Shown: positions 18,116-26,960, numbered from the stretch's first letter. The stretch is DNA of 64,000 nucleotides from Butyrivibrio sp. VCD2006 (GCF_000423925.1 NZ_AUIX01000024.1:36113-100112), one strand, 5' to 3'. The notes: generated by a model from the sequence alone, not told the origin. Translations and numbers: made by a program.

Positions 18116-18799
18116 TTACCTGCATAAAAAATCCAGAACTGCCCGATTAAATTCCTCAGGATTCTTGTTTGCAATAAAATGATCACCATTAAGAAAAACA
18201 AGTTCTGAATTCGGGATAGCCGAAGCAATCAGCCTTGTGTGATCTTCCTTTATCAGATCTTTTGTACCGGCAATAACCAGAGTTTTCGCTTCTATTTTGG
18301 AAAGCTCTGCCGGTTCCACGTTTGGATCGTTTACCATAAGACCCAACATTTCCGCATTTAATCTTGCAGAATCGCTTTTGTTGGCAAAAAGCTTTGCGAA
18401 CCTATACCCTATTTCAATTGGAAGCTGTACGGATCGTTTTACTCCGGACGGATTCAGATTTGCTCCGTTCAGAATCAGCCGATTTACTTTGTCAGGATGC
18501 TGAATAGCAAAGACCATAGCAATATTCCCACCGTCTGAAAAGCCGAGCAAATGCGCCCTCTCAATCTGTTGTTCATCCATGAAACATAACAGATCGTCTG
18601 CGAACTGCCTTATGGTAAATGGCTTCTCGCCTCTCGGTGTTTTCCCGTGTCCTCGGGTATCGATCGCATAAACATGATACTGCTTTGAAAACACATCAAT
18701 CTGCCCCTGAAAATAGTTGCTATTTTCCCCGTTTCCATGAAGCAGAATAAGTGGTTCTCCCTTACCCTTTTCTATAAAATATTGTGTGATATCCATCAT
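18116..18799 (-). CDS. Alpha/beta hydrolase
   Basis: A 227-residue cytosolic hydrolase. Visible elements: the oxyanion strand LILLHGNGENSNYF (about residues 17-30), the nucleophile elbow LLGFSDGGN (Ser about 91), the acid in VIAGTKDLIKEDH and the catalytic His in FLNGDHFIANKNPEEFN near the C-terminus. It probably cleaves an ester or similar bond in a small substrate. AAAGGA lies just upstream; ATG 18799 (or the ATG directly after it) is a better start than the GTG at 18811. Flanked by fragments, so operon context says little. Confidence 0.85.
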   Translation of the reverse strand: MMDITQYFIEKGKGEPLILLHGNGENSNYFQGQIDVFSKQYHVYAIDTRGHGKTPRGEKPFTIRQFADDLLCFMDEQQIERAHLLGFSDGGNIAMVFAIQHPDKVNRLILNGANLNPSGVKRSVQLPIEIGYRFAKLFANKSDSARLNAEMLGLMVNDPNVEPAELSKIEAKTLVIAGTKDLIKEDHTRLIASAIPNSELVFLNGDHFIANKNPEEFNRAVLDFLCR

Positions 18800-18837
18800 A
18801 TTCCTTTCCACTTCGAATAATCCAGCATTTCACTCCT

Positions 18838-19068
18838 TTACCAATATCTTTTATCCGCAATTTCTTCCCTGCCATAATCTAACCTTAACAAAGCCTTACC
18901 ATTTGGTAATGGCACAGAATCTTTAAAAATTCTACCATATCCAAGCCTTGTCATGGTTTCTGAAAGAGCCTTTTCCTCCATCTGGCAATGAACTGATTCA
19001 AGACTCATATGCTTTTCATAATCATCAAGACTTATTAACTCCCAGGGATTATGATCTGACACAACCAT
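18838..19068 (-). pseudogene. Chimeric remnant beginning as a SAM-dependent methyltransferase
   Basis: A 76-residue open frame with a GAGGTAGG site. Its first 27 residues, containing NPWELISLDDYEKHMSLESV, match the N-terminus of clostridial class I SAM methyltransferases. From residue 28 on (MEEKALSETMTRLGYGRIFK and so on) the sequence no longer follows that family and I do not recognise it. It starts six bases after the stop of the GNAT gene at 19075. I read it as the 5' end of a methyltransferase joined to foreign DNA; translation may still occur. Confidence 0.5.
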
Positions 19069-19074
19069 TCCAAC

Positions 19075-19590
19075 CTACCTCATTTCTGCTCTGTGAATTA
19101 CTGAAACGTGTGTAATCTTATTTGCTTCGTCGGGATATTCTTTTTCAAAATGCATTCCAATAGCTTCTGCCGTTTTGTAGGATGGCTCGTTAGTATACTT
19201 GCAGTACGAATAAAAAGACGGATAATCGGTGTTCTCGAAAGCCCACTTAAGTGCTGCGCTTGCTGCCTCCTTGGCATATCCCTTACGCTGACAATCTTTT
19301 CTGATATGATAGCCAATCTCAGGAAGCATCTCGCCATCGATATTCTGCAGCGTCAGCCCGCAGTCTCCGATCATTTCTCCGGTTTCCTTAAGACACACTG
19401 CCCATAAGCCAAATCCGTTGTCTTTATAACGCTGCATATTGCGCTCGATCCAGCCCTTAACCCTCTCTTCATCAAAATCATACGGATAATGCTGCATTAT
19501 CTCCTTATCGCCCAGAACAGCATTCAATGCATCATAATCATCCATATTCATTTCTCGTAAAAATAATCTTTCTGTTTCAATCTTACTCAT
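19075..19590 (-). CDS. GNAT family N-acetyltransferase (RimJ/RimL-like)
   Basis: A 171-residue acetyltransferase: ETERLFLREMNMDDYDALNA at the start is the standard RimJ/RimL opening, followed by EIGYHIRKDCQRKGYAKEAA (acetyl-CoA loop, residues 93-112) and NEPSYKTAEAIGM near the end. It acetylates an amine with acetyl-CoA; the target could be a ribosomal protein N-terminus, an amino acid or an antibiotic. GGGAGA lies before the ATG. It precedes the methyltransferase chimera by six bases. Confidence 0.8.
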   Translation of the reverse strand: MSKIETERLFLREMNMDDYDALNAVLGDKEIMQHYPYDFDEERVKGWIERNMQRYKDNGFGLWAVCLKETGEMIGDCGLTLQNIDGEMLPEIGYHIRKDCQRKGYAKEAASAALKWAFENTDYPSFYSYCKYTNEPSYKTAEAIGMHFEKEYPDEANKITHVSVIHRAEMR

Positions 19591-19734
19591 ATAAACATTC
19601 TCCCAATCACAATTCTTATTTTCAAGCCCTCAAAAACCTATTCATCTTTCTGATAATGAATAAGCGTTTGTATGCCCTGATAACGCCGTCTAGGGACCAT
19701 AGCGTCTATTATCCAAATATAAAAATATCACAAA

Positions 19735-19771
19735 ATAAAAACAGGCCTTCTCCTACACGGATTTAGGCCTG
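19735..19771 (-). terminator. Intrinsic terminator (family with shared TACACGGAT loop)
   Basis: CAGGCC (19742-19747) pairs with GGCCTG (19766-19771) around a loop containing CTACACGGATT, with a T run on the minus strand. It ends the transcript of the BMP remnant at 19805. The loop recurs in the terminator at 28319-28360. Confidence 0.75.
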
Positions 19772-19804
19772 CTTTTCACTGAATTTTGATTAAGCTATTG
19801 GATT

Positions 19805-20104
19805 TTAATCTTTTATTGTGATTACATCCGAGAGTAGATAATGAAACAGCGGATAAGAGGTGTTCTCATTTTCAATGTAGCCCTGCCTGAGATCATAGGT
19901 GTCAGAAGGATTATCAGGATCTATGCCCATATAGTTGCCCTTGAAAACGAAATCTACATCTCCATGCTTGAACTGATCAATGACTTTATTCATTGCTACC
20001 TGCGTGCCCGGGGCTGCTACCTGAAGATTTAAGTCAACAATCTCAATCCAATCCTTATCAAAGCCTGCTGACACATCATTTCCAACCACGTGACCTGGGA
20101 CATT
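19805..20104 (-). pseudogene. C-terminal remnant of a BMP-family ABC substrate-binding lipoprotein
   Basis: About 100 codons match only the end of a BMP/PnrA-type nucleoside-binding lipoprotein: NVPGHVVGNDVSAGFDKDW, VAAPGTQVAMNKVIDQFKHG and NPSDTYDLRQGYIENENTS. Family members are around 370-430 residues with a lipoprotein signal; none of that remains. The coding frame begins inside DNA directly fused to the end of the LRR gene at 20110. A GTG at 20089 could start translation of the fragment but has no convincing site. Confidence 0.7.
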
Positions 20105-20109
20105 TGTTT

Positions 20110-20727
20110 CTAATTTCCATCTGCATCTATTTTTTGAAGTTTTGCATCAGAAATAATTACATTAAACAAATTTGAGCAATATCCAAAAACACCCCCACCT
20201 AACGAACTGGCATCAGGTATCGTAACATTATCAAGCTTTTCACACTGTGTAAACGCTCTTTTTCCAATACTTAGAGTCGTTGTAGGTAACGATAATGTGG
20301 TTAAATTTCCACAAAATGAAAAAGCTCCCTCACCTATCGAAGTAACTGTATTAGGTATACTAACAGTAACAAGACTACTACAATTTGAAAAAGCATTATC
20401 ACCTATACTTACTACAGTGTTTGGGATTACCACTTCAGTCAAATTATTAAATCTGCTAAATAACCCTGAACCAATTGACTCTACACCAGGTTCAATCTCT
20501 ATGCGTGAAATAGTATACGTATCATTCCAATATTCAAGTGAAAGTCCTTCCTCATTAGGAGTTTCAGCTCTGCTCATTTTAAGAAGGCCATCATCATACA
20601 AAGTATATGTATAGTCCTTCGATGTACGCGTTCCAATTACTTCTGCTGCGGACACATCCATCTTGGTTATCCAAAGCATCATCATGATAAGAATAAGTTT
20701 AAGCGAATAGATTACCTTTTTCATCAT
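20110..20727 (-). CDS. Secreted BspA-like leucine-rich repeat protein, probably truncated
   Basis: A 205-residue exported protein with signal peptide (residues 1-28, ending SAAE). Residues 75-195 contain five BspA/LRR_5 repeats of the form 'L-x-x-V-x-I-P-x-x-V-x-S-I-G-x-x-A-F-x-x-C' (for example TEVVIPNTVVSIGDNAFSNC). Such proteins mediate adhesion in gut and rumen bacteria. The repeat run ends abruptly at a stop lying against the BMP remnant, and the protein lacks any anchoring domain, so the 3' part was probably lost by deletion. GAGGT precedes the tandem ATG codons. Confidence 0.75.
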   Translation of the reverse strand: MMKKVIYSLKLILIMMMLWITKMDVSAAEVIGTRTSKDYTYTLYDDGLLKMSRAETPNEEGLSLEYWNDTYTISRIEIEPGVESIGSGLFSRFNNLTEVVIPNTVVSIGDNAFSNCSSLVTVSIPNTVTSIGEGAFSFCGNLTTLSLPTTTLSIGKRAFTQCEKLDNVTIPDASSLGGGVFGYCSNLFNVIISDAKLQKIDADGN

Positions 20728-21291
20728 ACACTACCTCACTAAAACCTTTCATATGACAGTATCTATACATATTTTACCATCCATGCTGTTCATAATATCT
20801 TAAATAACGATAAACACCATCTTGGACACTTACTAAACCATATGACTCCTTTATTATTTGAATATTCAAAGCTTTTGAGGGACACTTGACATAATATTTC
20901 TCCGTTAAACTCCGATTATCTTTTCAAAAATAATGGCATACAATTAATTTCAATATTGCCTAAAGGCTAGTTTTATGATAACCAAATCCAATAATTATAA
21001 GAATTTCATACAAAAACCTAGTATTTATGCGCGTTTGGTCATTTCATGACTTTCTTCAAATGAGATTCCCTATTATTTTTTTCGCAGATCATCGGTTCAC
21101 GAGACAAATAAACTCCATAAACACCTAAATTATGATAAAAGATAAATATAGATAATAGCCTCTCAAAGCGCATGGTTGAGAGACTTTTGTTATATTTTGC
21201 ACTATCATTGGTCCTTTTATGTAAATTTGATTTTGGAGATTTCAATATTATAAAATTTAAGAGAAAATAAATTTTGGGGGAGGTATTAATT
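20728..21291. other. AT-rich intergenic region with one stem-loop
   Basis: About 560 bases with no supported gene on either strand; the only open frame (minus, 21039-21245) is AT-driven and lacks a ribosome site. A stem-loop, CTCTCAA/TTGAGAG at 21160-21166 and 21176-21182, is followed on the plus strand by CTTTTGTTATATTTT and could be a weak terminator or leader element ahead of the ParB-like gene. Confidence 0.45.
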
Positions 21292-22167
21292 ATGTATCGT
21301 TATTCAGAAGATAAAGATATGTATTATTATGCAGGAGATTTAGAGGAATATTTGCTCGAAAAGGGTATTCCAGCGGACCACATTATGAAAATGAAAGCAA
21401 AAATCATGGAACCTAACAGAGATGAATATCAGATTTTTCCTCATTACAAATCTCCTAAAAGTAACTGCGAATTACTAGTGCCTATGGATAAGATTATCGG
21501 CACAAGCAGGTCCACCATAGGAAAGAGTGTGTTTGATAATGTCATGCAGATGAAAGCAGGCCAAAGAGAACCTACCCGCTTTACTAATGACTTAGGCTTC
21601 TTAGAAAAAATGCCCTTAGCGGAACTAAAAAAATCATATGCGTCTGTTGATAATCTTTGGGACCCAATTGTAGCCGTGCATTATGTCGACGATGATGCGT
21701 ATTATATACAAGAAGGCAATCACCGCACTTTAACAGCTATGCTCATCGGTGCTCCAGAAATAAGGGCAAAAGTAAAACAAGTTCACTGTGATGAAGCCAA
21801 AAAAGAAAAGTATTTTTATGAAAAAGCGTTTCTTGAAAAATATGGCATAGTATCAATCCATAATAGGAGTATACATTATACTATTACCTTTAATGATGGG
21901 ATGCGTGCTTATAATATTTTAGGGTTTCCGGCTATTGAGAAGAACGAATCCATGTTTCAATACATTGAACGCCTTTCAGCTATTATTGATGATGATAGAA
22001 TGGTGGCAATGAAAGCCTCCAAGCTGCCTAAATGTCTAAGAAAGCCCTTTGTTGAAATGATGGGGAGAAACTATCCCAGAATCAAACAATATATTGAAAA
22101 AACTTATGCAGATGAACCTCGTATACTTACATATCCAAATGAAGAAATAAGATTACTCGATTTATGA
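21292..22167 (+). CDS. ParB/sulfiredoxin-like domain protein
   Basis: A 291-residue soluble protein. The region about 130-165 has WDPIVAVHYVDD and YIQEGNHRTLTAMLIGAPEI, i.e. the 'D/E-G-x-H-R' signature of ParB-like nuclease/Srx domains, which bind nucleotides or DNA; here the ParB box Gly-x-His-Arg is intact. No helix-turn-helix partner domain is obvious, and no ParA lies nearby, so a partition role is unlikely; it may be an accessory or stress protein. ATG 21292 is favoured by GGGGGAGG nine bases before it. It stands alone in AT-rich DNA and is the only plus-strand gene for about 19 kb, so it may have been acquired. Confidence 0.65.
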   Translation: MYRYSEDKDMYYYAGDLEEYLLEKGIPADHIMKMKAKIMEPNRDEYQIFPHYKSPKSNCELLVPMDKIIGTSRSTIGKSVFDNVMQMKAGQREPTRFTNDLGFLEKMPLAELKKSYASVDNLWDPIVAVHYVDDDAYYIQEGNHRTLTAMLIGAPEIRAKVKQVHCDEAKKEKYFYEKAFLEKYGIVSIHNRSIHYTITFNDGMRAYNILGFPAIEKNESMFQYIERLSAIIDDDRMVAMKASKLPKCLRKPFVEMMGRNYPRIKQYIEKTYADEPRILTYPNEEIRLLDL

Positions 22168-22185
22168 TGCATTATTAGTCAGTCC

Positions 22186-22209
22186 AGGGAACGGTTTATA
22201 CTGTTCCCT
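22186..22209 (+). terminator. Stem-loop after the ParB-like gene
   Basis: AGGGAAC (22186-22192) pairs with GTTCCCT (22203-22209), 18 bases after the stop. It is followed by AAAACT rather than a T run, so termination may be weak. Confidence 0.4.
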
Positions 22210-22330
22210 AAAACTATCAGAATACTAGTAAACACCGCTTACCGCAAATAAGTACGACTTTAAAAAACAAACTCCCTTTTTACAAAAATGATTCTACCCG
22301 AAATTCTAATTTGTTGGGATGTATAAGGGG

Positions 22331-22590
22331 TCTGCCTGTTTCAGTAGTTTTGTTATTTATGGCAGGTACTTTTAGAACTATTTCTCTGCCTGTTTTTGCA
22401 GTTTGGTTGTTTATAGCAGACACATTTTGGATGATTCATCTGCCTGTTTCTGCAGTTTGCTTAATTTTAGCAGACACTTTTAGAACTATTTCTCTGCCTA
22501 TTTCTGCGATTTGAGTGTTTGCGGCAGACATATAAGGCATTTTATGTCTGCCTATTTTACCAGTTTGCTCATTATAGCAGACATCTTTGT
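22331..22590. repeat. Tandem repeat, 54-bp unit, about 4.8 copies
   Basis: Units begin with TCTGCCT at 22331, 22385, 22439, 22493 and 22547: four exact 54-bp steps plus a partial fifth. Each unit carries TCTGCCT near its start and GCAGACA or a variant about 30 bases later, so unit boundaries can fold into hairpins. Units 1 and 3 share CTTTTAGAACTATTTCTCTG, while 2 and 4 differ, suggesting growth by a two-unit step. The plus strand has a 67-codon open frame across it (18-residue hydrophobic repeat), but it lacks a ribosome site. Confidence 0.85.
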
Positions 22591-22735
22591 TCAAAAAACA
22601 AAAGGCACCGCAGATGTCATATGAAAACTCAATATACTTTGAATTTAACGCGCTGCTCTTCTTTCAAATAACCAGCTGACAAACTTCGATTGTTTTCACA
22701 GACACACAAATGTAAAAAGGGATAAAACAAAATAA

Positions 22736-22768
22736 TACTACCTAAAATCATGATAATTTTAGGTAGTA
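22736..22768 (-). terminator. Intrinsic terminator of the SGNH lipoprotein gene
   Basis: A 13-bp perfect stem (22736-22748 with 22756-22768, TACTACCTAAAAT and its complement) lies 23 bases past the stop of the gene ending at 22792, followed on the minus strand by TTATTTTGTTTT. Confidence 0.85.
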
Positions 22769-22791
22769 AAAATAATCAGTGCAATTCATCC

Positions 22792-23919
22792 TCATTGAAG
22801 CGCTCCGACTATGTAGCTCCAGATTGCTGTTGTAGGCTTGGGATTATAGTGAATGCCATCACCTGAGATCTCAATATTGCTGCTGACATATGAGTATGTG
22901 TCGATCACCTTGACGCCGTGGGAGGCGGCCCAGGAAGTTATGCTCTGGTTAAAAGCGATCATCTTCTCGTTTGGATAATTGAACACATCAAAATCACCAC
23001 TTAAGGATTCATCGGCTGTGGGACCTACCGTGCAGATAACCACGGTCTTGCCCTGATTTAAGAGGCTCTCGTACACCTGAGAGTACAAAGCTGCATCGTT
23101 GTTATCGTTACAGCCAAGCCATGAGACAATCGTATCAAACTGATCAGAATAATTGCCGATGATGTCCTGCATGTATGCGCAGTGGCAGCCATCCTTTGCA
23201 AATACACGGATTCCACCGGCATCATAATCGTAGATTTCCTCAGCATCTCCGGAGAACATATCAACTGTGCGAGAATCACCTATGAAAAAAATCCTGCCAT
23301 AGCCTGCGCCCGACTGCGCACTTTCATCCTGCTGTGCGGCGGAATCTGCGCCTGCATGCTGTTGATCATTAGCTTGATTCTGTGCCCCAGCCTGATCCTG
23401 ACCGCTTGCTGGGTTTTGATTATCAGCCTGACCCTGCGCGTTCGCCTGATTCTCAGCTTGATTCTGCGCTCCTGTCTGATCCTGATTTGCGGCGCCACCC
23501 TGTTCTGCAGCGTCTGCCTGACCTTGTACACCCTCAGTATCGGAAGAATTCTCATTCCCCTCTGCCGATTTCGCTTCATCATCAGAACCCTTCAAACCAT
23601 CGGATCCGCCAGTTAATTCACTTGTATTCTCTTCTGTCCCTTTATCCTTGGCATCGGAAGCATTCTCTTTATCCTTCGCATCGGAAGAATTCTCTTTAGC
23701 CTTCGCATCAGAAGAATTCTCTTTAGCCTCTGCATCAGAAGTGTTCTCTTTATCCTTCGTATCGGAAGAATTCTCCTCCGCATCTTTTGATGTGCTGTCT
23801 ACTGTACTCTCTACGGCACTATCTACAGAACTTGCTCCATTGCTCTGATTTTCTGCAGTTTTCCCGCATCCAATGATCAGCACACTTGCCGCTAGCAAAA
23901 ACAATAATCTTTTTTTCAT
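22792..23919 (-). CDS. SGNH/GDSL-type hydrolase lipoprotein with low-complexity linker
   Basis: A 375-residue lipoprotein: signal ending in VLIIGCGK (lipid Cys about residue 18). Residues 25-200 are a repetitive Ser/Asp/Lys/Glu then Gln/Ala/Asn linker, including tandem copies of ENSSDAKAK. The C-terminal domain (205-375) has GRIFFIGDSRTVDMF (block I Ser), SWLGCNDNND (block III Asn) and DGIHYNPK (block V Asp-x-x-His), so all SGNH catalytic blocks are present. These enzymes remove or add acyl groups, often on wall polysaccharides; the long linker would let it reach into the wall. GGGGAG precedes the ATG. Confidence 0.8.
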   Translation of the reverse strand: MKKRLLFLLAASVLIIGCGKTAENQSNGASSVDSAVESTVDSTSKDAEENSSDTKDKENTSDAEAKENSSDAKAKENSSDAKDKENASDAKDKGTEENTSELTGGSDGLKGSDDEAKSAEGNENSSDTEGVQGQADAAEQGGAANQDQTGAQNQAENQANAQGQADNQNPASGQDQAGAQNQANDQQHAGADSAAQQDESAQSGAGYGRIFFIGDSRTVDMFSGDAEEIYDYDAGGIRVFAKDGCHCAYMQDIIGNYSDQFDTIVSWLGCNDNNDAALYSQVYESLLNQGKTVVICTVGPTADESLSGDFDVFNYPNEKMIAFNQSITSWAASHGVKVIDTYSYVSSNIEISGDGIHYNPKPTTAIWSYIVGALQ

Positions 23920-24034
23920 ACTCTAACGCTCCCCATATCAACGATTTTCTCTAGATTTCCTACCGATTGACTTTCTCAAAATCCCCCATAAACCTGCCTT
24001 CTCAGCAAAACAATTGAATACTTCCTATCTTGAA

Positions 24035-25483
24035 TCAAATACCATTATATCTTAAACAAAGCATCGTAATATCGTCAAACTGCTCTGCACCTGCCACAAA
24101 TTCATTTATTCCATCCATCACACCCGCCAGAACCTGCTCGGGAAGCGCATCAGGGTTCCTGTTAAGTGCCTCTAACATTCTGTCGGTACCAAACAATTCA
24201 TCATTTGCATTGGTAGCTTCTGCAACACCATCTGTATAAACAAACAAGCTGTCGCCCGGCTTTAACACAAATTCATGCTCCTTAAAGGGAATACCCTCCA
24301 TGCAGGCTACCGCAGGAGAATGCCTGTAGGTAATAAGCTCATATTGTCCGCCTGCTCTTCTGATCACAGGATGCTCGTGTCCTGCGTTTGCGGCTACGCC
24401 CTTACCTGTGCTGATCTCAAGTACTGCAACCCAAACAGTAACAAAAAGTCCGGTATCATTGTTTTCACAGAGCTGATTATTCACATTTTCCAAAGCTTCT
24501 CCGGGGCTTTCTCCGTTTTGGAGCCTTGATTTTATCAGCACTCGTGAGATCATCATGAAAAGCGCTGCGGGGACACCTTTTCCCGAAACATCCGCCATAA
24601 CAAGGCCGATATGATTGTCATCAACCAGGAAAAAGTCGTAAAAATCTCCGCCTACTTCTTTGGCCGGAGTCATGGATGCAAACAGATCAAACTCAGGCCT
24701 GTTTGGAAATGCCGGGAACAAACGCGGCAACTGGCTCGCCTGAATGGCAGTTGCCATGTTGAGCTCCGCACCGATCCTTGCTGAGGTTTTTTCCTGATCC
24801 TCATACTTGTTTATCAGATCCCGCATGATTACTCTGGACATGAAAACTGCAGCCACAACCGTAGCCAGAATGATAAACTGGATTTTTCCCGAAATTGTCT
24901 GAATGACCATAGCTACTATCGGAGCAATGATATAAATCCAAAAAGCCGGCCTGATATTAGGATTAAAGTTATTCCTGTAGCGTATAAGCAGATAAATGTC
25001 CATTGCAAGCATCACGAAAATCGACAGATTTGACAGAAGATATCCACCTGACCTGTGATAAACGTTATTGCTATCGAAGGTATAGCACAGACCTGTAAAT
25101 TGCGAAATGGTCATTATCAAAATGTGAGTAATGAGCACTACAAGCAGAACCAAATTCAGAGTCCTTGCGTTCTCACTTTTTGATACGTAAAGAGTAAGCA
25201 GCGAAAACAACCATGCCATAACTCCCGAAAAAATAAACTCAAGAAATGTCACGGTCCGTATCGCAATACCGGCGGCCTCCAGAGGATTGCCCTCAAGAAG
25301 CAATCTTAACAGATGATTCCCTATATATAGGAACAGCGTTGTGAAAAACAGCTGAAAATACACGGTCACCTGTTTCTTTAGCCTGGCTCCAAAACTGACC
25401 TGCAGAAAATTCATTCCGCATATGCCAATTCCGATGGAGATTATTATGATATTGATTATTTCTGCAAATGATACCATAAACAT
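24035..25483 (-). CDS. Membrane-bound SpoIIE/RsbU-type PP2C serine phosphatase
   Basis: A 482-residue protein with six to seven N-terminal membrane helices (residues 5-215), a short coiled linker (EDQEKTSARIGAELNMATAI) and a C-terminal PPM/SpoIIE phosphatase domain (240-482): metal-binding PAKEVGGDFYDFFLVDD, GLVMADVSGKGVPAALFM, NAGHEHPVI and FVYTDGVAEATN. Such phosphatases usually act on anti-anti-sigma factors in partner-switching pathways. No RsbV- or RsbW-type gene is adjacent, although an RsbW-like domain is fused to the ABC ATPase at 36000. AGGGGGT precedes ATG 25483. It is 115 bases upstream of the SGNH lipoprotein, with which it may be cotranscribed. Confidence 0.85.
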   Translation of the reverse strand: MFMVSFAEIINIIIISIGIGICGMNFLQVSFGARLKKQVTVYFQLFFTTLFLYIGNHLLRLLLEGNPLEAAGIAIRTVTFLEFIFSGVMAWLFSLLTLYVSKSENARTLNLVLLVVLITHILIMTISQFTGLCYTFDSNNVYHRSGGYLLSNLSIFVMLAMDIYLLIRYRNNFNPNIRPAFWIYIIAPIVAMVIQTISGKIQFIILATVVAAVFMSRVIMRDLINKYEDQEKTSARIGAELNMATAIQASQLPRLFPAFPNRPEFDLFASMTPAKEVGGDFYDFFLVDDNHIGLVMADVSGKGVPAALFMMISRVLIKSRLQNGESPGEALENVNNQLCENNDTGLFVTVWVAVLEISTGKGVAANAGHEHPVIRRAGGQYELITYRHSPAVACMEGIPFKEHEFVLKPGDSLFVYTDGVAEATNANDELFGTDRMLEALNRNPDALPEQVLAGVMDGINEFVAGAEQFDDITMLCLRYNGI

Positions 25484-25624
25484 AATCGTACCCCCTGGGC
25501 TGATAATTCGCTAAAACCAACCTGCCTTGTAGAACAAGCTATATAATCAATATAACATGCATATATAAATACTTTATTAAATCCTTTAAATAAAAAAATG
25601 AACCCTGAGGGACGGGTTGGTGGA

Positions 25625-26161
25625 TCATTTCAGCATTTTTTTAGCCTTACTGCACCACTTGATGTAAGCATTATATGTATCAATTCCAAAAGTAACCGTG
25701 AGATAGAAAAAGATGTGATCCTCCTCATCCAGAACTTTTTCAAGGTTATCCTTATATACACTGAGAATCGCCAGATTTTGTCTGCATTGATCCTCGAAAA
25801 GCTGAATATTTTTTATGGTTATCTTCCTATCCGCCACGCCTCCAAAATACAGCTTAAGAAGCGTCTCATATTTCAATTCATTGGAGGACTGCTCCTCCTC
25901 TATCCAGCTTTTTAGAAGGCTCATCCCATCATCTGTAATATGATAGGTTATCTTCTCTCTGCCCGTCGTCTTATCTGCTTTACCTTTTATTACAAGCCCC
26001 TGCTTCTCCATATCGCTAAGCGCAGGATAGATATTGCCAAAGCTTCCCTTCCAGAAAAAGCCGATAGCCCCGTCCAGTCGCTTTTTTATGTCATATCCTG
26101 TGAGATCTTCATGCGAAAGAAGTCCCAAAATCACCAGGTTAATTTTCCTGTCTTTTCCCAT
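25625..26161 (-). CDS. PadR family transcriptional regulator
   Basis: A 178-residue regulator. The winged-helix domain opens with ILGLLSHEDLTGYDIKKRL and continues with FWKGSFGNIYPALSDMEKQG, the PadR hallmark; the C-terminal helical region (100-178) is the dimerisation part. The ATG at 26161 is used because GGAG sits six bases before it; the stop of the upstream ferredoxin-type gene (26164) is two bases away, so the two are translationally coupled. A perfect palindrome in front of that first gene (26930-26950) is a likely binding site, implying autoregulation of the operon. Confidence 0.85.
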   Translation of the reverse strand: MGKDRKINLVILGLLSHEDLTGYDIKKRLDGAIGFFWKGSFGNIYPALSDMEKQGLVIKGKADKTTGREKITYHITDDGMSLLKSWIEEEQSSNELKYETLLKLYFGGVADRKITIKNIQLFEDQCRQNLAILSVYKDNLEKVLDEEDHIFFYLTVTFGIDTYNAYIKWCSKAKKMLK

Positions 26162-26163
26162 AT

Positions 26164-26892
26164 TCATCTCCAAACAAATCTGTACTTCAAAACATCCTTA
26201 GCGCATTCATCAACGCACGCTCCGCACAATGTGCACTCCGTGCATTTTGAGTTAACGCCTTCTGCCACCATCTTTTTAACATCAAGTCCCATAGGGCAAG
26301 CCTTGCTGCATCTTCCGCAGTTTATGCATTTGTCTTTATCCGCCTCAATATGAAGCTGCGGTATGTGTAAAAATCTGCCCACGCTGCTTCCTATTACCAT
26401 GAACGGAGCCATCCAGCAAATATAGTGACAGGCTGCCCGTTTTCCATGTATCAGCGCCGGAAGCACAAGTAACAGAATTACACCGTAGTAGATTATATAG
26501 CTGTAAATCTGAGAAACGGATATCCCATGATCTGTCATATAGAAGGGATTTATAGTTACATCATTTTTTCCCAAAATAAAAGTCGTAATAACCGCTATAA
26601 TCCACACTGTCCATATCACATATTTTATCAGATTAAACTTCCCCTGTTTCACAGGTTTATCCTTTATCATGGCTGCGCATTCCTGCAGCCCGCCGGCAGG
26701 ACACAAATACCCGCACCATGCTCTCCCCAAAACCATGGACAGAATCAGCATCAATACAAACACGATAAAACTGCCATTAATTATATGCTCCGCAGCAGCC
26801 TGAATTATCAGATATGGCGAAAAATACCATATGGTGATCGGAAATAGAAGGAATGAAAAAAGTAACAGTGTTTTCCTTATTTTTTGCCTCAT
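26164..26892 (-). CDS. NapH/YccM-like 4Fe-4S membrane protein
   Basis: A 242-residue membrane protein with about five helices and two 4Fe-4S clusters near the C-terminus (CINCGRCSKACPMG and CTECTLCGACVDECAK), plus a membrane-embedded GRAWCGYLCPAGGLQE, the conserved Cys motif of the NapH/NosR/RnfB-linked polyferredoxin family. It likely passes electrons between the quinone pool or a flavoprotein and a soluble partner. GGAGG lies before ATG 26892; the longer frame to 26931 overlaps the palindromic operator. First gene of an operon with padR. Confidence 0.85.
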   Translation of the reverse strand: MRQKIRKTLLLFSFLLFPITIWYFSPYLIIQAAAEHIINGSFIVFVLMLILSMVLGRAWCGYLCPAGGLQECAAMIKDKPVKQGKFNLIKYVIWTVWIIAVITTFILGKNDVTINPFYMTDHGISVSQIYSYIIYYGVILLLVLPALIHGKRAACHYICWMAPFMVIGSSVGRFLHIPQLHIEADKDKCINCGRCSKACPMGLDVKKMVAEGVNSKCTECTLCGACVDECAKDVLKYRFVWR

Positions 26893-26929
26893 AATTATGC
26901 CTCCATAAACATAAGAATCATACATTAAC

Positions 26930-26950
26930 AATATATCTATTTGATATATT
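26930..26950. promoter_or_regulatory. Palindromic operator, probably for PadR
   Basis: AATATATC (26930-26937), five-base spacer, GATATATT (26943-26950): a perfect 8-bp inverted repeat 38 bases upstream of the ferredoxin-type gene that precedes padR. Assignment to PadR is by position. Confidence 0.55.
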
Positions 26951-26960
26951 AAGTCAACGC

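Noticed and set aside
22311..22514. 67-codon hydrophobic protein across the 54-bp repeat
   Set aside because: Starts with TTG without a ribosome site; an open frame is expected because the unit length is a multiple of three.
22331..22590. CRISPR array
   Set aside because: The units are contiguous 54-bp copies without unique spacers and no cas genes are present.
23182..23616. Plus-strand hydrophobic frame across the SGNH lipoprotein linker
   Set aside because: Shadow of a Gln/Ala/Asn repeat read on the other strand.
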